From assembly GCA_001466705.2 (NCBI GenBank), contig LATX02000046.1:62001-126000 (forward strand): DNA of 64,000 nt, in the 5' to 3' direction. Numbering within the stretch: the stretch's first letter is position 1; the number at the start of each line of letters is the position of its first letter. The notes under the pieces were generated by a model. The model did not search any database and was not told the origin of the DNA. It saw only the letters and a list, made by a program, of their open reading frames with translations. The position numbers and the translations under genes are program-made. Positions 1-10,500 of the stretch are shown piece after piece. Source of the DNA: Moniliophthora roreri (lineage: Eukaryota; Basidiomycota; Agaricomycetes; Agaricales; Marasmiaceae).

Positions 1-300
1 AGCATAGAGCAAGTTGAAGATAGGCCATCAAACACAGAGTCAACAGTAAGGGCAACACCAGATTGTTCTAAAGGCAGGCAGTCTGGCAGGATGCATGAAA
101 GTGCATCAGCAGTGCCATTATCTGAACTCTTGATGTAAGTGATGATTAGCTTATATTGGCTCATAAACTCTTTCCAGTGAAGTTGTCAGTGTGAGAGGTC
201 ACTGAGATTCACAATTCTCCAGCATGCAATGGTTAGTAAGTATATGAACAGTCATGCCCAGGATGTGTTTCTGCAACAAATAGTAGCCAGTAAACATTCT
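1..300 (-). mobile_element. Degraded Ty3/gypsy RNase H tail fragment
   Basis: Read on the minus strand, about 180 down to 1 translates to HWKEFMSQYKLIITYIKSSD followed by NGTADALS. This is the end of a gypsy RNase H domain: the basic stretch after the RxARW-like region, then the N-x-x-ADALS motif. Just upstream (about 270-180) another frame reads MTVHILTNHCMLENCES, which resembles the TDH-x-x-LE part of RNase H, so at least one frameshift separates the two. The fragment enters from the left edge, so its continuation lies outside the window. Its subfamily cannot be assigned. I am fairly sure of the domain and unsure of the exact right boundary. Confidence 0.6.
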
Positions 301-2008
301 AATAGATCAGAGGTGCAACTGCAGAAACACTCAACTTATTCTTGACACTATGCTTCTGCTCTTTATTTTCCTGCTTGATCTTCCCTTTCAAATTCTTTTG
401 AGCTCTCTTTTCCTCCTTACCCTTGTGTAGCTGCTTCAGTTTGCAACAAGAGGGTCCAGGTATGTCAGTAATGCCTTGCTTTCTGTAATGGTTTCTGTTC
501 AGCCACTGTGATTCTGACATAGACAACTGCTCCATCTTCTGCCTGTGCACTAGTTCTCCAGGTTTTTGTATTTCTGCCAAAATATGTTGGTATGCCATTG
601 CTCTTTGCTCAAGTGGCAAATGTTCTGCAATGTGTAGAATGTTGTAGTGTGCAGCCCATGATTCCAGCATCTGCTTCAACATTCAACCTATGTTCAACTT
701 TAAGCTAGGTCTTGGTGGGTTGCAGCTCATTTTCACCAAAGTTGCTGGGTTGAGATGCAGCAAGCAGAAGGAAAGTAGAGGGAGAGAACAAAGATGACAT
801 TGACTTTAACTTGGCTAGAGAAACACATACATGGCCTGACCCACATTGTGTTGCATTCAAGTCACATTGAATAGCTATCTTGTGTGCAATTAAAGACAGC
901 TTGCCAGGCTATCGCATCAACATGGCCAAGTGCAACAGTAGCCTTAAATTCTATCTCATTGTATCATACTTCTAAAAAGTGTCTCCTCAATGTGGAAATT
1001 GGGTGGTAAAATACTTCTTTATTTATTTAACTACTTTGCACACTACAGGTCATTTCTTAACTTCTCCTGGTAACAGGATGCCAAATTGCACCACCAATTT
1101 GTTGCTTGGACTACATGTGGTCTATATAAAAAAGTACTTATACTCATACAAGCTAGTGAACCATAAACCAAATAAGACTTTCAAACTAAGGATCCTGAGT
1201 CTAATGAGCCTAGATTCCTATTGTCAACCAGCTGGGGCCTATCAGCAGCTACTCCTTGATAGATATGGAGGATAGCACAACTAGTGAGAATCAAGCAAGC
1301 TACATGTTCAAATCTGATGATCAGAGATGTACATCCAATGCAGAGGAAAGTAGGTGAGACAAAGGGGAGCATATACATATAAAATACTTGCTGATTGTGG
1401 CTGGATTCCTTTATGGGTATAGATCACCTCAGGTAGTATTAATGTTAGGTCCATACCAGTAACATCAGTATAACAATAATGTTGGCTGCAGATACAACTT
1501 CTTGAACAAGTTATCAGTCTCTCTAGCTCAGATAGGATAAAACAAGGCACTCACAGAAGATGAGTGCATAATAAAGCACATCTGGTTAATGCATCAGATA
1601 TGTTTGCTCAATAATATATATGCAAAGCATACTATCTTCATAAATAACTTTCAGGAATAAGGGCTGACTGCCTGCCCTGACTGTAAAAGGTTAATCTTCA
1701 TTCAAAAGAAGATTGTATAAGGCAAAATATAAGGAATAGTAATAAATATGAATATGCCTGGAAAATCATCAATCATTTGCAGATTTTGAACAGAAGATGC
1801 TCATGACCAGTATTATAGATTAGAAACAGAGACCAAAATATTGAAAGGTTGTCATTGGCTGCTATTAGAGAGCACCTGAGATAGTTTGGTAATACCACAA
1901 AAGTTGCTACACCAAAGAGCTGATCTGTTGATCAGACCCTGCTCTCCTACTGTCTCTGTATATGTGCATGATGGGGTGCAGAGTGTGATTCAGCATAATC
2001 AGAGTTAC
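301..2008. other. Unassigned repeat-like DNA, no supportable gene
   Basis: AT-rich sequence with only short reading frames. The longest is a 127-codon minus-strand frame at 299-682, Lys/Glu/Gln-rich, which I do not recognise. It lies immediately upstream, in transcription sense, of the RNase H fragment and could be more of the same decayed element. No tRNA, convincing intron pair or known domain was seen. Confidence 0.4.
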
Positions 2009-2521
2009 TGTTACAATTTTCTCTTCTTGTATGTACTTTCTTTCCTTTTTCTGCTTTTAGACACTGTACCACCATTATTTAATGCCCATTATGCTTCTCA
2101 TTAACATCTGGACATCTACACCTTCCCTGTTCCCTTTTAGCATATCTTATCTATTTCTATTGTGTTCTATCTCTTTCTATTTATAATGTCACTATGATTT
2201 CACTCTGACATCATCATGACTTCACTCTTCCATTCATTTCTTTCATTTCCTTCTATAACATTGTCCTTTATTCCATCATATTCTAAGACGTTCCAAGTTG
2301 TACAAACGACTAGATACAGCAGATGTATAAAGGTAGACAGATACTGGGTCTAAGCTCTTCAGCTTGACCTAGTTAATCAACTTGTGTCCCAAGCAATAAA
2401 TGAACCCTCTGAACCTCAGACTTTCTGAGTGAACTTGAACTTGAACTTGAACCTTGATACTTAGTGCTACTATGTCATAGTGGTGTTGAGTAGTTGTTGT
2501 TGCTGCACAAGTAATGTAACA
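2009..2521 (+). repeat. 5' LTR of E1 (513 bp)
   Basis: Begins TGTTACAATTTTC and ends GTAATGTAACA, giving inverted ends TGTTACA/TGTAACA. A TATA-like TATAAAGG lies at 2326-2333, and TCAGCTTGACCT lies at 2359-2370, about where transcription would start. The U5 part has four direct CTTGAA repeats near 2430-2450. No second LTR is available to check the ends, but they agree with the LTRs of E2 and E3. Confidence 0.75.
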
Positions 2522-2524
2522 AAA

Positions 2525-2536
2525 GGTCAAGCTGAT
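2525..2536 (+). promoter_or_regulatory. Self-priming binding site of E1
   Basis: AGGTCAAGCTGA lies three bases inside the LTR end and is the exact reverse complement (12 of 12) of TCAGCTTGACCT at 2359-2370 in the same LTR. No TGG-type tRNA primer site is seen here. In Tf1/sushi elements the 5' end of the element's own RNA folds back to such a site and primes reverse transcription. The same role here is inferred. Confidence 0.65.
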
Positions 2537-2604
2537 CGTTGCTAACCTACCCAGGTTTAGGCATCACCTCCGAACTGACCATAACGCTGCCTAGGGCCTG
2601 TCTT

Positions 2605-3831
2605 ATGGCACAAGACGAAGCTGAACTTGACAAACAGCTTGAAGTAGCAGAACAGCTGCTGAATGAAGACCCTGTGAAACCACTGTGAAGGATTACTTGC
2701 AGCCAACAAAGAGGAGCAATTGAAAGTCTCCAAGAACTCAAAGAACAATCAGAAGAAGAACCTGAAGCTAAGTCTTTATCAGAATCAGAGTCTTCAGAAG
2801 GACTTAGAAATCTATTTCAAACTCCTTTCAAACCAGACATGACAACCCTGAGCACTAGTGCTGCCTCTGACATTAAACCAAAGGTGGAGGCGAGTGATGA
2901 AGATTGGGCTACCACTATAGCCACCTCTGTAATCGATGTGATGGCCAACAAAAAAGACAAACCTGGCAAGACACCACTCCCCAATGTTTATGAGAGAGAC
3001 CACAAAGACACAAGGCATTTCCTTCTCGACCTTGAACTTTATTTCAAGATGAACCCAACAAAGTCCAATACTGACAAGAAGAAGAAGATGCTTCTTCTTT
3101 CCCTTCTCCAAGGTTGAACCCAGAAATAGAAAATAGTGGAACAACTGAAGATGTTTCCTGAAGATGATGACAAAGGAGAGAGGAAAAAAGCAGCTGAAGA
3201 AACTTGGACCAGCTTTAAGAGAAGGTTCAAAACAACATGGCAGCCGATTGATGTAGCTGGAGAAGCACAGATGAAGATCGAAGATCTTCAAATGAAGGAC
3301 AGAGCTGACAACTATGTTCATGACTTCCAACTCCTCACCATGGAGACTGGATATGATGACACAGCCCTGATGAAGATTTTTAGAGAAGGACTTCCTGCCT
3401 CTCTTCAGGACAAGTTAATGCTCTGACTGGATGGAGCACCAGTGACTCTAGATGAATGGTATCAATTGGCAATCCAGTATAACAACTAATACAAATTTGT
3501 GATGGCTGCAAAGAAGAGGAGAGCTCTGAGAGAACTGGTGAAGCCGAAGGTAGTGTGAAAAGAGAAAGAAACGGTGATCAATTGAATCTTGTCTGAGTCT
3601 GACAAGAAAGATTACCTTGCTCAAGGGAAGTGTTTCCAATGTGCTAAGACCAGTCACATCTCACAAGATTGTCCATCCAAAGGACAAGAAACCCAAACCA
3701 ACAAACTACAGACTGAGCCAAAGAAACTCTCCCCACGAGATGCTTTTGCAAAGATCAAGTCAATTGTTTTGGAACAAGAAGAAGCTGAACAGGAAGAGAT
3801 CTTTGATCTTATGGGAAAAGAGGGTTTTTAA
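2605..3831 (+). pseudogene. gag of E1, with stops
   Basis: Frame 1 from the ATG at 2605 (MAQDEAELDKQ) to the TAA at 3829-3831. It would encode a capsid/nucleocapsid polyprotein packaging element RNA in cytoplasmic particles. The central part has the retrotransposon gag signature (a WTSFKRRFKTTW-type segment, then ADNYVHDFQ and a REGLP motif), and near the C-terminus there is a CCHC zinc knuckle, CFQCAKTSHISQDC (C-x2-C-x4-H-x4-C). Several in-frame stops interrupt it (near 2687, 3115, 3424 and between 3427 and 3588), some explained by C-to-T changes. The stop at 3829 is the genuine gag terminus because it abuts the frameshift site shared with E2. Confidence 0.75.
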
Positions 3832-3862
3832 AAGGGCGGAAGAGGCCGACACTCTTGTTGCC
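3822..3862 (+). promoter_or_regulatory. Predicted -1 frameshift signal of E1
   Basis: The heptamer GGGTTTT (3822-3828) is in register G GGT TTT with gag and is followed at once by the TAA stop. Six bases later a stem can form: GGC 3835-3837 with GCC 3860-3862, and AAGAG 3840-3844 with CTCTT 3852-3856. Slipping back one base joins gag to the protease frame, giving GFLKGRKR, which resembles GFLKRWKR at the same place in E2. Confidence 0.65.
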
Positions 3863-4252
3863 AGCAATTATGATCTCAAACATTGTATTAGCTAAGTTAA
3901 ATGGAAACTCTATGCATATTCCTCTTACATACAATGTTGGGACAGAAATCATTGAAGGAAAGGCTCTGATTGATTCAGGGGCAGGAGGGTGCTTTATTAG
4001 TGAAGAAGAAGTGCAATGTCTTAAGAAACCATGGATGAAATTAGCTAAGCCCATCAAAGTATATAACATTGATGGCACACAGAACAAAACTGGTTGGATC
4101 ACACATTCAGTCATGATGGATTTTTCTATTGGTAATAAATTGATGACCGAAACACTCTTGATCTTGGGATTAGGACCGGAACTACTTATTCTCAGACTAC
4201 CCTAGTTACAAGATGACAACCCTGACATTGATTGGGTCACAGGAGTTGTTTG
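3828..4252 (+). pseudogene. Aspartic protease start of E1 pol (truncated)
   Basis: Frame -1 relative to gag. It contains the retropepsin active-site segment ALIDSGAGGCFIS, then a VYNIDGTQNKTGWI segment and an LGLPWL-like end, equivalent to FNVDSTANKTAWI and LGLPWL in E2. The protease would cleave the Gag-Pol polyprotein. The active-site Asp is kept, and the frame is open from the shift site to a stop at 4203-4205 (CCC TAG, where E2 has a tryptophan codon, a G-to-A change). Homology continues to about 4252, where repeat B interrupts it. The remaining pol is absent. Confidence 0.75.
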
Positions 4253-5335
4253 GTGATGTGCCTAATTTTGGCCTAGACACAAAATCATGCACTTTTCATG
4301 TCAAATACTAGAAAAAGAGCCCAGAAGTACATGTGATATTCATGTGACTTGCTGACCCGTGAGCTCTAATACAGTGCCTAAGCTTTAAGCGCCAAGTCTG
4401 ATAAGTCTAATAATTGACACTGTAACACAATCTAGAGGAGGTTGGTAGACTATACTAGCCCTCTACATTACAGTGAAGCATCACTGTGAGGGTCCTTGGT
4501 CAATAAAACAGGCTAGAAACCACTAATTCTGAATACAAAGGAATAGATATCAGTGGGATCCACAGTCTAAGTGCGCTAGATTGTTTGCCTTGCGATTACA
4601 TTGCATGATAATGCATCAATAGACTTAATACCTTATTATTACTATCAAAACTAGTACACAGTTGGAACTTGTTCCTACACAGAGCTTCAAAGACACTCTC
4701 AGGCAAATATAATGGCCTTTCCAGGTGTACGTGGGACAATTGATAGGCAATGCATATGTGGGAAATTGATAATGACTCACAAGGTCATACATAGGATGGA
4801 AGAGGATTGAATACAACAAATGTCTAGACCATGACACCCACCAATCTGATGGTAGAAAGTGGCTATGCAGAAGTGAACCAGCAGAAAGAGAAACATACCT
4901 GTGTACACAGCCAGTCCAGAACCAATGGCTATGCAGAAGTAGCTATGCAGAAGGATTGTTTGACCCAGCAATGCTCCCACACAGGGTCCAAAACACACTA
5001 AATTGACTGTTTGGTCACCAAATATATGTCTAGTTGCTACATGGAGTTGGACTTTTATGCATGAACACATATGATTTATACCATAAACTAGAACATACTT
5101 GTTTTATCTTTTATTTTGTTATTTCCAATTATCATTCTGTATATAAAGAGCTGTACTTGTAGATGCAGGCTCAAGCACCAACTGGTACTTGCACCTTATA
5201 GCCTCATGCAGCATTGATATTAGACCTCTGTGCAGCTTCTTAGACACTGTATACAACCTTTTATAACCAACCAATAAACCACTCATGTTTTAAAACCTAT
5301 ACTCTGTGACTCTTGAGTGCCATACTTGAGTTGTC
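4253..5335 (+). repeat. Repeat B copy 1, LTR-like
   Basis: From TGATGTGCCTAATTTTGGCC at 4253 this matches 23331-23992 closely over about 660 bp. Copy 1 then continues with sequence that looks like a promoter/terminator pair: TATATAAAG near 5140 and AATAAA near 5273. Starting with TG and carrying these signals it could be a solo LTR of an unrelated element, but I find no matching CA end or target duplication, so the right boundary is a guess. Confidence 0.45.
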
Positions 5336-5673
5336 CTTACTAGAGTTTTAGACTCTCTAGATCTACCCTTGGGTTTGGAAATTTTCTTGCTTCAGAATGC
5401 TCTGTCACTGGGTCTCCATCTGTACAAAGGGAGTAATACTGACCTTGAGACATCTCTGATGGCTTTCCATTGTGATCAAGTGCATTTGTCTCCAACATTA
5501 GTGTGAGGTTTTTTAGGACTGGAGGTATTGTCAATACCAGCAAGGATGCTTTGTTTCATTGCCAAGTTCAGATTTGTGATGGTGTTATGAAAAACACACT
5601 TTGGTCTCATTATTTACACATATACATAGCATACTCTTCATTTCCAAGACTATGGCACATCTGATAGGTCTCC
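5336..5673. other. Short unassigned stretch before E2
   Basis: A 67-codon minus-strand frame (5340-5543) is present but not recognised. The last five bases, TCTCC (5669-5673), are the left target-site duplication of E2. Confidence 0.4.
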
Positions 5674-6064
5674 TGTTACACTTTTTCTACCTGTTCCTAT
5701 GCTTCTCTCAATCGGACACATACACCTTCCTAGTCCCCTTTTCCTTCTCACACATGTAACAGTTATTACTCATATGCTAATACTGACGGACTATTACACA
5801 CATCAGATTACTTATTTAGCCATTGTTACCGCTTACATAGATCATATTTAGCAGTCAGCGCATGTACTATTTAAGTGCTCAAGCTGAGACTTTAGTTCTC
5901 CAGCTTGACCTGGTTTAATCTACTTGTGTTATAGCTGAAATGTCTGAGGAACTCTGAACTTCAGCATCCGCTGAATGAACTCAAACTTGAACTTGGAACC
6001 ACTAATGAGGGGTCTTACCTGTTGTTGGAGGTTGAGTTAGTGTTGCTACACAAGTAACATAACA
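5674..6064 (+). repeat. 5' LTR of E2 (391 bp)
   Basis: TGTTACACTTTTTC to GTAACATAACA. It carries TATTTAA at 5868-5874 and AGCTTGACCT at 5902-5911, the predicted RNA start region. It matches the 3' LTR at 13088-13480 with scattered transitions. Confidence 0.92.
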
Positions 6065-6066
6065 CA

Positions 6067-6076
6067 AGGTCAAGCT
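6067..6076 (+). promoter_or_regulatory. Self-priming binding site of E2
   Basis: AGGTCAAGCT, two bases inside the LTR end, is the reverse complement of AGCTTGACCT at 5902-5911, which lies 34 bp after the TATTTAA box. There is no TGG-initiated tRNA primer site at this position. Confidence 0.65.
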
Positions 6077-6115
6077 TATCAATTGCCAACCTCTTTAGGT
6101 CTAGGCATCACCTAG

Positions 6116-7501
6116 GATGACAAGACGCCACCATGGACAGAGGCACAGTTAGAGAAGGACATCACTGAAGCCGAGGTGTGCAGGTGTGGGCTACTAACCC
6201 AATCAATATTGAATTCTGGTGGACAGGAGATCCCACCATTAACCAGGGCATTGTGCAGAGAACTTCTGACCCCCTCGCTATTGCCATTGCCAACGAATCT
6301 TTCACCGACAGAGATGTCCGAAGAAGACCTAGAAACAAAGAAAACCTCGACCCCATCATTCACTCCAGTTGGATCAGAGAAGAACGAGAGCAAAGAAGAC
6401 TCTTTGCTCTCTACACTGAAGAAAGCCAAATTGAACATATTACCTTCCTCCTCAACATTAGCGGAGGAGTTAGACCCATTTCAAAAACTCTTACACATGT
6501 TAAAGAACAGCCCCCAATCGACAACTCAGCTGAGACTTGAAGAAATGGCTGAAGACAAGAAGCCCTCAGGAAGTAGACTGTGTTCCAATCCAACCACTGG
6601 AGAAACCACGATTAGCACCACTGTGCTGGTACAATTAGTGACAGCAGAGAAGGAAGTTAAAGCTGCTCTGCTGAGACTATTCACCAGAACTCGGAAAGAT
6701 ACGAAGAAGTTCTTGAGAGAAGTGATGTTGTATATTGTGCTCAATCCCAAAGCCTTCCCAGACAACAGGACGAAGAAGCTCTTTTTCCTCTCCTACATGA
6801 CCAATGGACCAGGAGAATTCTGGAAGAATGATAAGACAGATCTCCTGCTTGCCTTTGATCCAGAAGCCAAAAAGGTCAAATGGGGGGAGTTCATCGACGA
6901 TTTCAAAACCTTGTTCAAGCCTCTCAACACCACCCTGGAAGCTCAGTTGAAGCTTCAAGACTTGAGGATGAAGGAAAGGGCCGATAAATACACTTACCAA
7001 TTCACATACCTTGCTAAACAAACCAGATACAATGATGCTATGCAGATCGTAGCCTTCAAGCGAGGACTACCCAAGAGTTTGGTGCTGAAAATTATGACTC
7101 GACCAGAAGGCGCTCCGACTACCATTAAGGATTGGATGAATGCAGCAATCCTCTTTGATGAAAGCTACAAACAGGCCTTGGAATATGGGAAGATGTGGGA
7201 AGAGGATAATGGAAGGAAACAACAAAGGAACTTTCGAAAGAAGGAAGACATCACAATCAAACAAATTTCAGAGATAGATCGAAAAGAGTATATGGCAAAA
7301 GGACTATGTTTTAGATGTAGAAGGGGAGGTCACAGGATCAGAGATTGCCCAGACACTCCAAAGAAGGAAGAGAAGAAGAGGGACGAACCGAAGAAGCTTT
7401 TGAAAGAAGAAAGATTTGCTAAGATTAGGGCATTGGTTAATGATCAAACGGAGGAAGAAAAGAATCTGCTAATTGACCTCATGGAACAGGAGGGTTTTTG
7501 A
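6116..7501 (+). CDS. gag of E2 (capsid/nucleocapsid)
   Basis: One open frame runs from about 6116 to the TGA at 7499-7501. The N-terminal reading DDKTPPWTEAQLEKDITEAE aligns with the E1 gag start, but the frame has no ATG before 6314 (MSEEDLETKK), so the original start codon is probably mutated. The product would be the particle-forming protein. The middle holds the retrotransposon gag domain (about codons 160-300 of the frame): YIVLNPKAFPDNR, then WGEFIDDFKTLF, ADKYTYQFTYLAKQ and FKRGLP. Near the end is a CCHC knuckle, CFRCRRGGHRIRDC. Unlike pol, gag has no internal stop. It ends exactly at the slippery heptamer. Confidence 0.85.
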   Translation, partial: DDKTPPWTEAQLEKDITEAEVCRCGLLTQSILNSGGQEIPPLTRALCRELLTPSLLPLPTNLSPTEMSEEDLETKKTSTPSFTPVGSEKNESKEDSLLSTLKKAKLNILPSSSTLAEELDPFQKLLHMLKNSPQSTTQLRLEEMAEDKKPSGSRLCSNPTTGETTISTTVLVQLVTAEKEVKAALLRLFTRTRKDTKKFLREVMLYIVLNPKAFPDNRTKKLFFLSYMTNGPGEFWKNDKTDLLLAFDPEAKKVKWGEFIDDFKTLFKPLNTTLEAQLKLQDLRMKERADKYTYQFTYLAKQTRYNDAMQIVAFKRGLPKSLVLKIMTRPEGAPTTIKDWMNAAILFDESYKQALEYGKMWEEDNGRKQQRNFRKKEDITIKQISEIDRKEYMAKGLCFRCRRGGHRIRDCPDTPKKEEKKRDEPKKLLKEERFAKIRALVNDQTEEEKNLLIDLMEQEGF

Positions 7502-7529
7502 AGCGGTGGAAGAGGATGATGTCTCCACC
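7492..7529 (+). promoter_or_regulatory. Predicted -1 frameshift signal of E2
   Basis: GGGTTTT (7492-7498) reads G GGT TTT in gag phase and is followed by the TGA stop. After a six-base spacer, GGTGGA (7505-7510) can pair with TCCACC (7524-7529). The -1 product reads GFLKRWKR into protease. Heptamer, stop position and spacer are identical in E1. Confidence 0.7.
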
Positions 7530-10500
7530 ACTTGTAATCATTTCACACTTTGTACTTGCTAAAATGGACTGAAATTCCATGCATATTCCTCTTCAGTACA
7601 AAGTGGGAACACAAATCATTAAAACTCAAGCCTTGTTAGACTCAGGAGCAGGAGGATGATTCATAAGCACCAGATTGGCAAAAACATTAGGGAAGAAATG
7701 GATCCCCTTACCAGAAAAGATCAGGGTGTTTAACGTCGACAGCACTGCAAATAAAACTGCATGGATCATGCATGTGGTGGAGTTGGAATTCAGAATTGTG
7801 GGAAAGGAATTTAGGAAAAACTTCATGATATCAGGGATAGGAGATGAGAGCATGATTTTGGGACTTCCTTGGCTCCGCCACCACAACCCTCATATTGATT
7901 GGGAAACTGGAGAAATCCAATTCCTGCTGAGAAGGAAGCTTCAGATTAAAAGGTTCACGGGGGTATTGGACACTACCTCTCTATCGGTGTTAATTGGCGC
8001 AAAAACTATGGTCTCCCAAGAGATGGCTCACCAGCAGCAGCAGCCAAAGAAGGAAATAGATAACTTGATTCCTTTGTATCTGCAAGAATACAAGGACTGT
8101 TTCGAAAAAGAGAAGTCAGAGCGCTTCCCTCCTTCGCAAACTTATGACCATGCAATAGAACTTAAGTTGGACTTTGTGCCTTGGAACTGCAAACTTTATC
8201 CTTTGAGCCCAGTCAAACAAATGGAGCAGGACAAGTTTCTAGAGGATAACCTATGGAAAGGGTACATCAGAAAATCGAAATCCCCCATGGCTTCTCCCTT
8301 CTTCTTCATGGCAAAGAAGGAGAAGGGAGTGTTGAGGCCAACATAAGACTATCGAGAACTGAATAAGGGAACGATAAAGAATGCTTATCTGCTACCCCTG
8401 ATATCGGAGCTTCTAGACAAACTAAAAGGAGCAAACATATTCATGAAGCTAGATCTTTGAAATGGTTACAACAATGTCTGGATTAAGGAAGGAGACCAAC
8501 GGAAGGCTGCATTTAAGATGAACAGAGGACTGTTTGAACTTACAGTTATGTTCTTTGGATTAAGCAATTCACCTGTGACATTTCAGGCTTTCATGAACGA
8601 CATTCTCTCAGACTTCATCAACGAAGGATGGTGCATAGTCTACATGGATGACATTCTTCTCTTCTCCAAGAATCAAGAAGAACATCGAGAACACACGGAA
8701 AGGCTGATGCATAGAATCCGAAAACACGATTTATACTTCAAACCTGAAAAATGTGAATTCGATGTGTTTCTAGAGATGGTAATCAGGCCCAGTTACATAG
8801 CCATGGACCCTGTGAAGCTTGCTGGGATAGCAGAATGGGAGCCGCCTAAGACGGTGAAAGGAGTATGAGCATTCTTAGGATTCGGGAACTTCTATCAAAA
8901 GTTCATTGGGAAATACACACACCTTACATGACCTCTTAACGATCTTACAAAAAAGGCCCAGAAATTCGAATGGACAGTGGCATGTCAAATTGCCTTTGAT
9001 CTTCTCAAATGAAAGTTCCTTTCTGAACCAATATTGGTCATGCCAGACACAGACAAACCATTTGTAATAGAAGCAGATGCTTCGAAATGGGCCATGGGAG
9101 CTGTGCTTTGCCAGCAAGGAACAGATGGTGAATGGCATCCATGTGGATATCTGTTGAAATCGCTGTCGCCTACAGAATGAAACTACAAAATCTATGATCG
9201 AGAACTACTGGCTATAGTACGAGTGTTAATGGAATGGCGACATTACCTTATGGGAGGAAAACATAGGGTTGTGATCCTGTCTGATCACAAGAATCTCACA
9301 TACTTCAGAACGGCGCAAAAGCTCAACCGAAGACAAGCCAGATGGTATTACATTACTTGCACAGCAACAACAACTACTCAACACCACTATGACGTAGTGG
9401 CATTAAGTTCAGATCAAGTTTGAGCTTCCAACAAACAACAGTGAGTAAAACCCTCTGCTGAATTGTTCCAAGGATCAGTCATAGTTGAGCAAGATATCAG
9501 ATGGATTAACCAGGTCAAGCTGAAGTAGCTTAGATCTAGAAACTATCTACTTATACATCTGTTGTAGCTACTAGTTTGCATACAAACTGCTGAAGCAACA
9601 TCGTTGTTTAGTAAACAGAATGTATCTTGATGATATCATAAATAAGAATATGACATCAGAAACGATGTCAAAAGAAGATTGAAGAAGTCATATTAATGAT
9701 ACAATAGATGATGTCATAATGACATCAAAATTGGATCATAGAATGATATCATAAATAGAAGACAAGAGAATCAAATAGAATAGTGAAATCATACTGATGT
9801 CATAAATGACATAGTAATGACATCTTGAATAGAATGGAAAACATATGGGAAAAGGGAACTGGGAAGGTGTAAGCGTCTAGGTGTCAATGGGAAACATAGG
9901 TAAAAAAAGGAAAATAGCGCTTGAAGGCGCTAAAGAGTCAAAGCAGTGATTATGAAGGAAGAAAAAAGAAAAGTAAAGAAAATAATGTCTGTTCATGTAC
10001 ACGATTGTAACAGATGGACTTTATTTCTATCAGAATTTGATCTGGCACTGATCCATGTGCCTGGGAAAGCGCTTATGCAAGCAGACACTTTATCACGGCA
10101 AAGCAGTGAATGGGAAAATGAAGACACAGACAATGAGAATGTCATACTGCTGCCAGACCATTTATTTGTGAAGGGAATCAATTTGGAGATGAGAGAAGAG
10201 ATCACAGAACGATTGGGCCTGGACGACTTTCATAAGTCGGCATTGGAGCAACTACTGAGCCAAGGCGTGCCACCAATCAAATCTGCATTATCTGACTGGA
10301 AGATTGATGATGGACTACTCTTCTTCCAAGGGAGAGTTTATGTGCCAGACAACCCCGAGTTAAGGTGAAACGTGGTAAAAGCAGTACACGAGACACCCAG
10401 AGTAGGTTACCCAGGACAATGGAACACTCTGGAACAAGTCTAAAGGGATTTCTGGTGGCCAGGAATGGCTAAATTCATGAAAAACTTTGTGGATGGCTGT

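Larger units (their letters stand above)
2009..4252 (+). mobile_element. Ty3/gypsy element E1, 3'-truncated copy
   Basis: E1 has a 5' LTR (2009-2521), a primer-binding segment, a decayed gag and the start of pol (aspartic protease). Pol stops at about 4252, just after the motif corresponding to DIDW in E2, and repeat B begins at once. No reverse transcriptase, integrase or 3' LTR belonging to it is present. It belongs to the same family as E2 and E3: the LTR ends (TGTTACA to TGTAACA), the priming segment, the gag-pol junction and the protease all match. It is more diverged from E2 than E3 is in gag, and is clearly dead. Confidence 0.8.

Noticed and set aside
979..1550. Short frames on both strands
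   Set aside because: Overlapping antisense frames without domains, intron structure or codon bias; expected by chance.
2430..2455. CTTGAA tandem run as a CRISPR or satellite
   Set aside because: Only four short units within an LTR; no spacers; the context is eukaryotic.
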